Positions 1 to 7,980 of a stretch of 49,038 nt of DNA are shown in pieces. Each line of letters begins with the position of its first letter. The stretch's first letter is position 1. The notes beneath the pieces were generated by a model. That model did not search any database and was not told the origin of the DNA. It was given only the letters and a program-made list of their open reading frames with translations. Source of the DNA: a virus; IMG/VR virus record IMGVR_UViG_3300021089_000387, positions 1-49,038 of that record. One strand, given 5' to 3'. The position numbers and the translations under genes were made by a program.

Positions 1-270
1 ATTAGAGTCCCTTCGCCGGTAATTAGCCAAATGAAAAAGGGTTTATCATACTCTAAAGGAATTAATAGAGTCACTCAAAAGATAGTTGAGAATAACGTAA
101 TTTCTAAAAACCAACTATTAGAATTAAAACAATTTTTTGACAGTAAAAAAGAAACAATCACTTTAAATGAAACGTTTAAAGGAAAACCACAAAAAGATAT
201 GGAGTATGTTAATTGGTTATTAAATGGTGGAGATGTAGGGTATAAATGGGTTATATCAAAAACTACTTAG
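1..270 (+). CDS. C-terminal part of a phage protein (5' end outside window)
   Basis: The frame is open from base 1 and ends with TAG at 268-270, so this is probably the tail of a longer gene rather than a 79-residue protein starting at the ATG at 31. The end carries a WLLNGGDVGYKW segment, preceded by a stretch resembling 'P..V...MKKGL' and an F-x-R/K helix. This resembles a small C-terminal module seen at the end of various phage structural or prohead proteins (W-x-L-x-GG-D-x-G-x-x-W). The full protein cannot be named from this piece. Its stop overlaps the stop of the convergent gene at 267-464. Confidence 0.6.
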   Translation: MRVPSPVISQMKKGLSYSKGINRVTQKIVENNVISKNQLLELKQFFDSKKETITLNETFKGKPQKDMEYVNWLLNGGDVGYKWVISKTT

Positions 271-464
271 TCCCATTCACTGGCAACGTTTCTAATATTA
301 TCTTTTTTAATTCTAATAGTATAACTCTTATCCCCATAGGCCTTAGGTACCATTAGGTAGAAATAATCTAAAGCCCTTTCTAAACAAGAAGACTCGGTTT
401 CTATAATGAGTTTTTCTTCCCCATTAACAATTTTAACAAAATGATAAGTTGTATTTCGATACAT
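267..464 (-). CDS. Small hypothetical protein, 65 aa
   Basis: I do not recognise this protein. It is 65 residues, mixed charge, with no membrane segment and no cysteine pair. The alternating hydrophobic pattern at the N-terminus (YHFVKIVNGEEKLIIET) suggests a small beta-rich fold. It is the last gene of the minus-strand block and converges on the gene at 1-270 with overlapping stops. A TATATTTG element lies 20 nt upstream of the ATG, unlike the structural genes, so it may be transcribed by host-type sigma. Confidence 0.55.
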   Translation of the reverse strand: MYRNTTYHFVKIVNGEEKLIIETESSCLERALDYFYLMVPKAYGDKSYTIRIKKDNIRNVASEWD

Positions 465-483
465 TATTTTTTTTTATATATAA

Positions 484-491
484 CAAATATA
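484..491 (-). promoter_or_regulatory. Possible Bacteroidota-type -7 element (TATATTTG)
   Basis: Read on the minus strand, TATATTTG fits the TAnnTTTG -7 consensus of Bacteroidota primary sigma promoters. A TTG triplet lies about 20 nt further upstream (plus-strand 512-514), close to the usual -33 spacing. It would drive the gene at 267-464. A short AT-rich match can arise by chance. Confidence 0.3.
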
Positions 492-495
492 CAAA

Positions 496-753
496 TTATT
501 TTTTACCCGAACAATATTTACCTGAACATCTTTTTTTACCGTCTAAACCAGGCATCTTACCTTTACACACTTGGACGGCGTAACCGTTAGCGTAAGCTGA
601 TGGGTAAACATCATATTTAGCTTTCGCCGCGTTTTTACCTCTTGCACATAAAGTAGTGCTCTTCTTTTTTTTCTTTTTAGATTTTTTCTTTTCACTAATT
701 ACTCTAGTGATTATTTCTATCAGTTCGTTTTCAGTGATTGTTACCTTTTTCAT
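496..753 (-). CDS. Small Lys-rich protein with N-terminal helix tag, 85 aa
   Basis: Three parts are visible: an N-terminal amphipathic helix (TITENELIEIITRVISE, residues 5-21), a lysine-rich linker of about ten residues, and a compact C-terminal domain with KNAAKAKYDVYPSAYANGYA and CKGK...CSGKYC. The domain pattern (K-x-D-V-Y-P-S-A-Y-A-N) recurs in small basic proteins of large phages with no known function. The strong positive charge suggests DNA contact, perhaps inside the capsid. The ATG overlaps the stop of the upstream gene (750-2213) by 4 nt, so it is co-translated with a virion protein. The helix resembles the one in the 47-residue protein at 44948. Confidence 0.7.
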   Translation of the reverse strand: MKKVTITENELIEIITRVISEKKKSKKKKKKSTTLCARGKNAAKAKYDVYPSAYANGYAVQVCKGKMPGLDGKKRCSGKYCSGKK

Positions 754-2213
754 TTTCTATTAACTATTTGAAATTTTAATTCTCTTTTATAGGTATTAAT
801 CTCTCTATCCGTCAATACTTTTATATCGATGAAATATTCGTTAGGTATTTTGTCTTCAGTATTAAAAATAAAATAGTGACTATCTGGTGTTCTATTTAAC
901 TGTGTCCAATCTTGAACTTGAACTTCAGTTTTACCTTCTCTAACATATACCCTATAATAGGCGTTAACTTTATTAAGTACTTCATTCGTAGTATACGCTT
1001 TTTTAATTATGACGTTAACTTTACGTACATCTGGTCCTAATATCTTTTCATCTTGTTTAATTCCGAAAAAATCAAAACCATATAATGAAGGGTCATTCGT
1101 TGTTGAACCAATTTGATATAACTCCGATAAGTCATTAACTACAAATTCATTAGTTTGATTAGAAATATTAACTCCATTAATCTTTAAATTTTTCCAAGTA
1201 TCGTACATCATACATGGTATACTTGATGATGTTAATGGTGGTACTATAACTTCATATACCCCATTAGTTATTTGACAGGTTGGTAAATCTAAATATAATA
1301 TTGAACCATTCATATCTGTAATATCTACAGATGGTAATTCATCAAAATTTTGAGGATTACCGAATTGGTAACTGTATAGATATAATTTATTTTCTTTATT
1401 TTCATAAAAAATATTTCTATCATCCTCTATTAAATCATCATATGTAGTTTCTAAGTATGGTTCATAAAATGTTTGTGTATTCGTAGTAAAAAACCCTACC
1501 GAGTAGTTTTCAGTTAATCCTGTAATATTTTCAACTTGAGGATAAAAGGCGATTCCCCATCCTGTAACTCCAGTAGTCGCCCCCGTTAATATATCATTTA
1601 TCTCTTGAGTCATATCAAATTTAATATCTTCATTACCAAATTCAAAATGTTGAGTATCAATAATAGTTAAACCTGAGAAATTTAACCCTGTACTTGAATT
1701 GGTATTTAAATTATCGTATACCCCCGGTACTGACCAATTTGAAATAGTTTGAGATTCGTACCAATTAGTTGGTCTACTTGAGTAGGCTTTGTCTGTAGGT
1801 AATTCAGTAAAATCGTAATAATCGTATCCAACACCTTCATCCCACGATTGAATATCTCCTGTGGTTCCTGAAACTTTAGGTATTCTAAATAATACTAAAT
1901 CAAAAGAAGTTGCTCTTCTTCTTCCATTAGACCATGTATCATTTAATAATTCCAAATCAAATGATGAAGTATTAGTCATATTGAGAATATGTTTCATACT
2001 TTTTGAACAACCAGTAGAGATAATACCATGTTTGATTTGTTCAGTTATTCCTGATAATTCAATATCGAATAAAAAACGACTAAACCCTTTTGGAGTAATT
2101 ACATTATCTACCCCACCAAAGAATAGTTCGCATATAGGGTTTCTACCTGTATTTGCGTATGAATTTGAAACAATAGTTGTGTTTCTATTAAAATATGATT
2201 TATAAGTAGACAT
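750..2213 (-). CDS. Putative virion structural protein, 487 aa
   Basis: This 487-residue protein is rich in beta-type sequence, Asn, Thr and aromatics and lacks membrane segments or obvious enzyme motifs. That composition, its position above a gp5-like baseplate gene and an oriented TATTTATA element 13 nt upstream of the ATG point to a late virion protein, perhaps a baseplate or tail appendage. The N-terminal half has DxxxxW-rich stretches like carbohydrate-binding or jelly-roll domains. The C-terminal third (about 340-487) looks like an Ig-like or fibronectin-like domain. I cannot match it to a named T4 gene. Confidence 0.65.
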   Translation of the reverse strand: MSTYKSYFNRNTTIVSNSYANTGRNPICELFFGGVDNVITPKGFSRFLFDIELSGITEQIKHGIISTGCSKSMKHILNMTNTSSFDLELLNDTWSNGRRRATSFDLVLFRIPKVSGTTGDIQSWDEGVGYDYYDFTELPTDKAYSSRPTNWYESQTISNWSVPGVYDNLNTNSSTGLNFSGLTIIDTQHFEFGNEDIKFDMTQEINDILTGATTGVTGWGIAFYPQVENITGLTENYSVGFFTTNTQTFYEPYLETTYDDLIEDDRNIFYENKENKLYLYSYQFGNPQNFDELPSVDITDMNGSILYLDLPTCQITNGVYEVIVPPLTSSSIPCMMYDTWKNLKINGVNISNQTNEFVVNDLSELYQIGSTTNDPSLYGFDFFGIKQDEKILGPDVRKVNVIIKKAYTTNEVLNKVNAYYRVYVREGKTEVQVQDWTQLNRTPDSHYFIFNTEDKIPNEYFIDIKVLTDREINTYKRELKFQIVNRK

Positions 2214-2226
2214 AAACTCTTTTTAA

Positions 2227-2234
2227 TATAAATA
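2227..2234 (-). promoter_or_regulatory. Candidate late promoter (TATTTATA)
   Basis: On the minus strand this reads GTATTTATATTAAAAAGAG and ends 13 nt before the ATG at 2213. The flanking bases are almost identical to the element before the gene starting at 24502 (GTATTTATATTAAAAAAGA), which supports a real signal. Confidence 0.55.
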
Positions 2235-2235
2235 C

Positions 2236-3792
2236 TTAGTTTATACGAATATACTTATTTAGTATCTTTTGATTTGCGTCTCTAAGTTCTTTTTGTAACT
2301 TTTCCATGGTAACTCCGTTAGTTGATGTGCCATCAGGAACCATACCATGATACGGATGAACATGTCCAATAAGAAATTGTACCATTAAATTTAATAACTC
2401 AATTAATTCTTCTCCTCTAACAACTGAAGATGTTTTAGGTTCAATCTCATCTGAAAGGGTATATTCCTCAATACCGTATAAAGTGTCAGATAAATTTATT
2501 TTACCTGTATCATTTTTTGATGATTTATGTGAAAGTAAATAAACAAAGTCCCCACCCATTATAGATGCGGTATTATTTAATAATATTTCCTTTTCAGGTA
2601 TTATCTCATTTTTTTCAGGAGTAAAAGGGACATCCCCTCTTTTTGATTGGTCATATATTAACCCATAACCACCTACTAAGTCCGATTGTTTAACTTTAAC
2701 GCCAGACATTAAATTAGCTATAAATAATTTCTCATTTGTTTGTGATGTGTCAGAATTTAATTTATTATATAGACTTGGCTGAGGTCTAAAATAAATAGGG
2801 TATGTTGAATCACCACCACCTCTTAATCTAAAAGGACCTAAAGGTGTAACTGATGTTGTTATAGTCGATAAATCAGGTACCAATTTTTCTGCAACACCAT
2901 TAATTATTTTATTAATTAAACGTGTCAAATCATTAACGGATAGGGCTAAAAAATCAAACTTTTGGTATAGATTCTTAGTACCCTCTACATCTGTAGTTAA
3001 ATCAAAACTTTGACTACCATTTCTTTCGTTAGGGGTTAAAGTATAAATATAAATTCCTCCTGTATAGGCGTTTGAATTATTATCAGGATTTACAACGTTA
3101 TATTCTACTAAAATTCTAATTGGTTTATGTCTATACTTAAACTTATAAAGTTTTTCGGCTTCACCGTATACCGTCTTTTTATTAAATTTACTAAGTTGTA
3201 AGAATGACCTATTATCATTACCAACAGGGTAAACATTTGGGATAGGTTGACCATTATATTTACCAGCCCTTAATAATACGGTATTTTCTTTAACAACAAT
3301 ATCGGCACTTCCTCTACCATCAATAGATATGTCGTCTGGCTCAGAATAGACACCCTTATTAGATGATTCAAATACGATTCCTGTGTTTGGGTTACGTAGT
3401 TGTTTCTGTTGTTTATTTCTACTACCTAAATTACTGTTACTAACCGCCGAATTATAAGGTTCTTGTTTTACGTTCGTTAAAGAGGAAAAAACACCTGAAA
3501 TATAAAACTTATCTTTATTAGACTTATCGTCAGAGTTAGAGTAAATTAAATGAACAAATTCACCATTTTTAGGTGCAGTATTTATGAAGACAGGTAATAG
3601 AGGTCTAATAACAAATGGGTCTCTAGATGTCCATTTTTCTGTTACACCTACAGTATCGGCAACACTTTTTTCCCTATCTGCAGTGTTTTCAGTTTTTAGT
3701 ACGGCACGAATACGACCCAATCCCATAGGGTCAATATTATCAATACATTCACCTACATATATTATTCTATTATTATATGGTATATCAGCCAT
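2236..3792 (-). CDS. gp5-like baseplate central spike/hub protein (OB-fold), 518 aa
   Basis: The N-terminus (IIYVGECIDNIDPMGLGRIRAVL, residues about 10-32, key bases of the motif being V-x-x-I-x-D-P-x-x-L-G-R-I/V-R) is the hallmark of the OB-fold of T4 gp5 and VgrG-type spike proteins. A PLLPVFIN...PKNGEFVHLIY stretch follows, as in that fold, near residues 60-85. T4 gp5 also has a lysozyme domain and a beta-helix. I see no lysozyme motif here, and the rest looks structural. The C-terminus (GHVHPYHGMVPDGTS) matches a common ending of phage spike proteins. It sits in the baseplate cluster, directly downstream of the small gene at 3792-3989 with start and stop sharing one base. Confidence 0.75.
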   Translation of the reverse strand: MADIPYNNRIIYVGECIDNIDPMGLGRIRAVLKTENTADREKSVADTVGVTEKWTSRDPFVIRPLLPVFINTAPKNGEFVHLIYSNSDDKSNKDKFYISGVFSSLTNVKQEPYNSAVSNSNLGSRNKQQKQLRNPNTGIVFESSNKGVYSEPDDISIDGRGSADIVVKENTVLLRAGKYNGQPIPNVYPVGNDNRSFLQLSKFNKKTVYGEAEKLYKFKYRHKPIRILVEYNVVNPDNNSNAYTGGIYIYTLTPNERNGSQSFDLTTDVEGTKNLYQKFDFLALSVNDLTRLINKIINGVAEKLVPDLSTITTSVTPLGPFRLRGGGDSTYPIYFRPQPSLYNKLNSDTSQTNEKLFIANLMSGVKVKQSDLVGGYGLIYDQSKRGDVPFTPEKNEIIPEKEILLNNTASIMGGDFVYLLSHKSSKNDTGKINLSDTLYGIEEYTLSDEIEPKTSSVVRGEELIELLNLMVQFLIGHVHPYHGMVPDGTSTNGVTMEKLQKELRDANQKILNKYIRIN

Positions 3793-3989
3793 TACTTAGT
3801 TCTTTTTTTATACTCGTTTAAAATTTTATTATAAATTATTTCAGTACTATCTAAATGACGAGTTAATTTAATAATATTAGTTTTAGTTTCCTCAAAATCA
3901 TTTTGTACAAAATCCATCGCTTCGATTAAATCTTTATTGGAACTGTTTTTATACTCTAATAGTATTTTTGTTATTTTATTTTCATCCAT
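3792..3989 (-). CDS. Small helical protein, 65 aa
   Basis: I do not recognise this protein. It is 65 residues, highly charged and predicted helical (KITKILLEYKNSSNKDLIEAM...), possibly a coiled coil, with no membrane segment. It lies between the large hydrophobic virion gene (3991-5949) and the gp5-like gene, sharing a base with the latter. A small chaperone or accessory baseplate protein is plausible from position alone. Confidence 0.6.
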   Translation of the reverse strand: MDENKITKILLEYKNSSNKDLIEAMDFVQNDFEETKTNIIKLTRHLDSTEIIYNKILNEYKKRTK

Positions 3990-3990
3990 A

Positions 3991-5949
3991 TTAATACGAT
4001 TTTCCTGAAGCCTTTGATGGTGCGGTCGCTCCTGCTATCACAGGTGGCACCGCTAATGGTGGTATAAAGACTTCAACTTTACCATTAGCTAATTGCTCTT
4101 GGTAAGTACCTTTTATTTGTTGAAACATTGCTGGCATGGCAATATTTACTGCTCCACTTGGAAGGTCACCTGTCGGTATACCTATTGATTGAAGTCTTTC
4201 CGTCACTTCTGTCATTGCTCTTGTCGGAGAGAATCCACCTAATAATGAACTAGCCGCCAAAGCGAAAGAAGGTAACGATATACCTGTGGCTGCGGCGGCT
4301 AAATTCAATAATTTTAATATTTCATCAACTAAACTTTTACATTCTCGATAATCAATAAAACCCTGAACTAATTGAATTATTAAAAATATAACTCCGGCAA
4401 TCATAGCAGCTTGTTTATTTTTGGCTTCTTTAACTATTTCAACAAGTAATGTTTCTACCAATAATCTTAAGTTCTTTTTTAATAAAATGAATAATTCTTC
4501 AACAAATATCGCAGCAATTTTACTTAACATTTCTGTCATAAATTTACCAAACGTTTTAATAAATGACTCTAAATTACTTAGTGCCAATATATTCGCAAAA
4601 TTTGGATTAACTGACTTCATTACAATTTGTAACCCTAATAACATTTTTGGTCTTAAGATAGCGAACATCACGGCTTTTGGGATAATCTTTAAAAAATCAT
4701 TATTAATCGCGACATTTAAATTTAAATCAATACCCGATGGTATATTGAGTTTCCAATCTTGGTCTTTAGCCATATTGTTGACTAAACCCATTAAGTTATC
4801 TGCGTTTTGACCGGCATTACCAACATCGTCATTAATGAGTTGAGCCATTGAATCTAATAGTGACTCAGTATTGACGGGTAATTTGACATTATTACAGTCA
4901 GTGAACTCGGTAACTCCTTGAATCATATTATTAACTTCAATATTTTTTAAATCAAGTGGAGACATCTCAAAAAACGATGGGTCTATATTATCTAACTGCC
5001 CTAACTTAGCGGTACCCTGAACATCAATTTCTCTATTACTATCAAAACAAAGACCTAATATTCTTTGTAATATTTTTTCAAACTTAGTCTGTTCTTCTTT
5101 TTGATTAACAGAAATCCCACCCGAAATATCAATAATGTTAGTTAACATATTCATGATTTCTACCGATATCATATTAAAATTAACTATATCTATAGAACCG
5201 TAATAATCTCTTAAGAAATCACCTAAATTATCTCCATTTAATCTATTGGCTAATGTTACCTCGTAAAAATCACCAAAAATAGGTGTTCCAGTATTAGGGT
5301 CGGGGTATTGTGTAACATACTTTATATCAAAAATACCGGCTCCTGATGCACCAATGTAACTACTACCGTATTCGGCCGTAAATGGTACACCCTCATTCTG
5401 AAGTCTATTATAAAGTTCTTTATCCATTGAAAATGGTTGAGAACCGACATTTATGGAGTCTTTTTCATATCTAAATGTCCATGGCTTGGATGATGGGTCG
5501 TTTTTTAATAATTCCCTTAAATCGATATCGTTAACTGGTATGTAAAGTGGTTGAGTATTAAACTCCTGCTCTTCTGAACAACCCGCAACTTTCAATACCT
5601 CCTCAGCAACAATCTCACCCATTCTGGATTTAGTATTTTCACTAGCCATTAAAACTTGTTTTATTAGGAAGTCGATAGTGGAAGAACCTGTATTTTTACC
5701 ACTAGGCATAGTTTTTTTGAATAACTTAGTTAATTCATCAAATACGTTTTCAATTTCTTGTTGAGCTCTTTGTTTGATATCACCCATAGCGTTTAATTGC
5801 TTTAGGGCGTCACTTTTTGCGTTTTGAAAGTTACTATCTAAACCATCAGATATTTTTTGTAGTTTTTTTTGATTAACCGCAGTATTAATAGTGGATTTGT
5901 ATGCATCTACTTTAGAACTAGCCTGTTTAAACTTATCTTTTATCGACAT
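3991..5949 (-). CDS. Putative baseplate/virion protein with hydrophobic C-terminal segments, 652 aa
   Basis: The N-terminal 90 residues are helical and charged. The middle contains a segment with Y-R/K-x-D-x-x-x-x-G-x-x-P-F-S-M-D-K-E-L-Y near residues 150-180. Residues about 514-531 (AAMIAGVIFLIIQLVQGF) form a strong candidate transmembrane segment, and a second hydrophobic stretch lies near 549-573. The C-terminus is Pro/Ala rich. No enzyme motif is visible. Position beside the gp5-like gene and size suggest a tail or baseplate component, possibly one that contacts or enters the host membrane. I could not assign it to a T4 gene. Confidence 0.6.
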   Translation of the reverse strand: MSIKDKFKQASSKVDAYKSTINTAVNQKKLQKISDGLDSNFQNAKSDALKQLNAMGDIKQRAQQEIENVFDELTKLFKKTMPSGKNTGSSTIDFLIKQVLMASENTKSRMGEIVAEEVLKVAGCSEEQEFNTQPLYIPVNDIDLRELLKNDPSSKPWTFRYEKDSINVGSQPFSMDKELYNRLQNEGVPFTAEYGSSYIGASGAGIFDIKYVTQYPDPNTGTPIFGDFYEVTLANRLNGDNLGDFLRDYYGSIDIVNFNMISVEIMNMLTNIIDISGGISVNQKEEQTKFEKILQRILGLCFDSNREIDVQGTAKLGQLDNIDPSFFEMSPLDLKNIEVNNMIQGVTEFTDCNNVKLPVNTESLLDSMAQLINDDVGNAGQNADNLMGLVNNMAKDQDWKLNIPSGIDLNLNVAINNDFLKIIPKAVMFAILRPKMLLGLQIVMKSVNPNFANILALSNLESFIKTFGKFMTEMLSKIAAIFVEELFILLKKNLRLLVETLLVEIVKEAKNKQAAMIAGVIFLIIQLVQGFIDYRECKSLVDEILKLLNLAAAATGISLPSFALAASSLLGGFSPTRAMTEVTERLQSIGIPTGDLPSGAVNIAMPAMFQQIKGTYQEQLANGKVEVFIPPLAVPPVIAGATAPSKASGKSY

Positions 5950-5960
5950 AATGGTTATTT

Positions 5961-6335
5961 TTAATCAAGTTTATAACCGTCCTTCTTGTCACCACTGCTT
6001 AAATCTTGTTGTATTAAGGTTTGTAATGTGTCATCATCAATTTCAGATAAACTAAATTCCTCGCTTGAGGTATTATTAGTTTTTTCCCATATTGTTGACT
6101 GTAACTTAGAAAGTGATAGTTTCTTTTCTATAGTATCATTTACGATTTTTTGTTGTTCTTTGATAACAGGTCCAATAACGGTCATATCCTCAGGGTCCTT
6201 TAACATCGCCAACATTTTATTTTGTATTCTTATAGCGGTCGCTCTTTGTTCTACAAGTTCGTTGTAAATTTCTTGCATAAGTGAAAGAACTGAGTCTTTA
6301 CTTAATACTATTTCTTTTTTTTTAGGTCTTGCCAT
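5961..6335 (-). CDS. Small helical protein, 124 aa
   Basis: The N-terminus is basic (MARPKKKE) and most of the rest is helical and charged (residues about 15-95), with an acidic C-terminus (SEIDDDTL). No cysteine pairs or membrane segments are present. It heads the minus-strand baseplate run, with a TATTTATA element just upstream, so it is probably expressed late. A small structural or assembly protein is likely. A terminase small subunit was considered, but no helix-turn-helix is obvious. Confidence 0.55.
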   Translation of the reverse strand: MARPKKKEIVLSKDSVLSLMQEIYNELVEQRATAIRIQNKMLAMLKDPEDMTVIGPVIKEQQKIVNDTIEKKLSLSKLQSTIWEKTNNTSSEEFSLSEIDDDTLQTLIQQDLSSGDKKDGYKLD

Positions 6336-6340
6336 AATGT

Positions 6341-6348
6341 TATAAATA
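6341..6348 (-). promoter_or_regulatory. Candidate late promoter (TATTTATA)
   Basis: Minus-strand ATATTTATAACATT ends only 5 nt before the ATG at 6335, so a transcript would be nearly leaderless. The overlapping plus-strand element TATAAATATTTATA is a palindrome and also offers a T4-type TATAAATA on the minus strand (6347-6354). Which register is used is unclear. Confidence 0.45.
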
Positions 6349-6365
6349 TTTATAGAATAATTTTT

Positions 6366-7169
6366 TTATAGATTATGTAATTTATTTGTCAACTCATAAT
6401 ATAATTTCTTATACTTTCTCATTGATGTCCTTATTTCCTTAGTAGACATATTTGTCATATCACGTAGAGATAGTAGTATTATATTTTTATTAAATTTATT
6501 ATTATCCGTTCCTATAAAAATATTGTTATAATTCTCAAATAACTCCATCAAAGCGTATCCTAACTTTAATTCGTTATTATTTAAATCGGTATTTTCTATA
6601 TAATCATTAAGTTCTTTTATGAATCTTTTAATCACATCCGTTGCCTCTATCTTTTCATTTTCAAGATAGTAAATCATATCAGGCCTACTTTCTAATTTAG
6701 TAGTTATATCTTCATATGATATTTTCCTATTTTGTTCTTTTTGGTCTTTTATAATCATACCCATTAGGTAGTTTTTACATATCGTACCAAAATAAGAGTA
6801 TGCTTTTTTACCTTTTTCAGGTTTAAATTTTTCAACCTTTGTAATTAAAAAAGAGTGGGTGTCATGATTAATTTCACGAAATTCCATCCCCTTTCTATAA
6901 AGTTTATATCTTCTAATGATTGATTCAATCATTTTATCTAAAGGTGCTCTTAGATATTCATCATAGATTTTATTTTTTTCAGTAAAAGTAGAGGCAGTTA
7001 AAAATAATCTAACTGCCCTCTCTTCTCTTTCCGCGAAATAATTATTAGTTGTTGGTTTTCTACCTCTTTTTTTCTTTTCAATCACTTCAGGAGTTTCAGT
7101 ATTACCTGAAACAACCACTTTATTTGAATCGTTATTAGTTGTAGTAGCACTTTTTGGTTCTAAAAACAT
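6366..7169 (-). CDS. gp55-like late sigma factor, 267 aa
   Basis: Residues about 75-150 resemble sigma70 region 2 as in T4 gp55: a helix with L-D-K-M-I-E-S-I-I-R-R-Y-K-L-Y, then F-x-x-x-K-x-E-K-F-K-P-E-K-G-K-K-A-Y-S-Y-F-G-T-I-C-K-N-Y-L, where the aromatic run matches the promoter-melting part of region 2. Upstream lies an AT-hook-like KKRGRKP at 33-39. The protein is longer than T4 gp55 (185 aa). The known role of the family is to direct host RNA polymerase to late promoters with only a -10 octamer. Here the candidate octamer is TATTTATA. It shares one base with the glycosyltransferase gene at 7169-7975. Confidence 0.7.
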   Translation of the reverse strand: MFLEPKSATTTNNDSNKVVVSGNTETPEVIEKKKRGRKPTTNNYFAEREERAVRLFLTASTFTEKNKIYDEYLRAPLDKMIESIIRRYKLYRKGMEFREINHDTHSFLITKVEKFKPEKGKKAYSYFGTICKNYLMGMIIKDQKEQNRKISYEDITTKLESRPDMIYYLENEKIEATDVIKRFIKELNDYIENTDLNNNELKLGYALMELFENYNNIFIGTDNNKFNKNIILLSLRDMTNMSTKEIRTSMRKYKKLYYELTNKLHNL

Positions 7170-7975
7170 TAAACATCTATTGCTTGATAGTTTATGTCCC
7201 TATCTTCAATAAAAAAATGTTCTTTTTTCGCCGAGTCAATCCAAAACGCAACTTCGTCTTCAGATATTTTTTGCTCACCAAATTTGTAATTCCAAAAAAT
7301 TGAACCCTCTCTCATGTTCATGTGTTTGTAACCAATTCTAGGTATTGTCATTATTTCTACTGAATTATAACTTAACCTTAGTAGGAACTCATATACAAAA
7401 GTTAATTTCATGGATTTTTTAAATCCACCAAAGTCTTTAAAAACTGATTTTTTAAGTACGACTCCGCTTGTTTGAAAATTTTGATAGTTTAATAAAACTT
7501 CATTAGTTAAGTAACCAATCTCACTATTCATATTAGCTGCAAAGGTTGCCTCATTTGTGAATCCAGCAAAAACACCTTTTTCATCTACGTCTAATACTAA
7601 TGGTAAGAATCCTGATACTTTTGGATAAGCTTCTATATATCGTTTAACATTTTTAAACCATATTGACGCATATTCATCATCAAACTCTAATAAAGAAATC
7701 CATTCATTTTTAGCGTTTTCAACTCCTAAGTTTACTTGAGATGAGAAATCAACATCACCTGTATTTTCAACTAAGTTTACTGTTAGACCACTATAGTCAA
7801 AGTTTTGAACTACTTCTTTTAGTGACTCTTCATCACTATGTACAATAACTAACTCATCGATTGGTGTCGATTGTTTTATTATTGAAAGTATACAACTATT
7901 AAAGAACTCAACAAAGTTTTTCACTTTTGAAGAATTAATAGGTAGTATAACTGATACGTTTAATTTATTTTCCAT
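7169..7975 (-). CDS. Glycosyltransferase family 2-like protein, 268 aa
   Basis: A GT-A fold is indicated by the N-terminal VSVILPINSS, the S-I-x-x-Q-x-x-P-x-x-E-L-V-I-V pattern near residues 33-45 and an acidic EFDDEY near residue 98, in the place of the metal-binding DxD of GT2 enzymes. Later, GGF and a Y-E-F-L-L-R-L segment fit the acceptor-side pattern of the family. It would transfer a sugar from a nucleotide donor; donor and acceptor are unknown. It forms a tight pair with the GT-B-like gene at 7981-9045 and overlaps the sigma factor start by one base. Confidence 0.75.
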   Translation of the reverse strand: MENKLNVSVILPINSSKVKNFVEFFNSCILSIIKQSTPIDELVIVHSDEESLKEVVQNFDYSGLTVNLVENTGDVDFSSQVNLGVENAKNEWISLLEFDDEYASIWFKNVKRYIEAYPKVSGFLPLVLDVDEKGVFAGFTNEATFAANMNSEIGYLTNEVLLNYQNFQTSGVVLKKSVFKDFGGFKKSMKLTFVYEFLLRLSYNSVEIMTIPRIGYKHMNMREGSIFWNYKFGEQKISEDEVAFWIDSAKKEHFFIEDRDINYQAIDV

Positions 7976-7980
7976 AATTA

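Noticed and set aside
1861-2205. Plus-strand frame of 114 codons
   Set aside because: It lies wholly inside the virion gene on the minus strand and its composition follows the complement; no promoter or conserved pattern.
4421-4810. Plus-strand frame of 129 codons, Asn/Ser-rich
   Set aside because: Antisense shadow of the hydrophobic virion gene; no start signal or family pattern.
5961-6335. Terminase small subunit for the 124-residue protein
   Set aside because: Size fits but no helix-turn-helix and no terminase large subunit nearby in the window.
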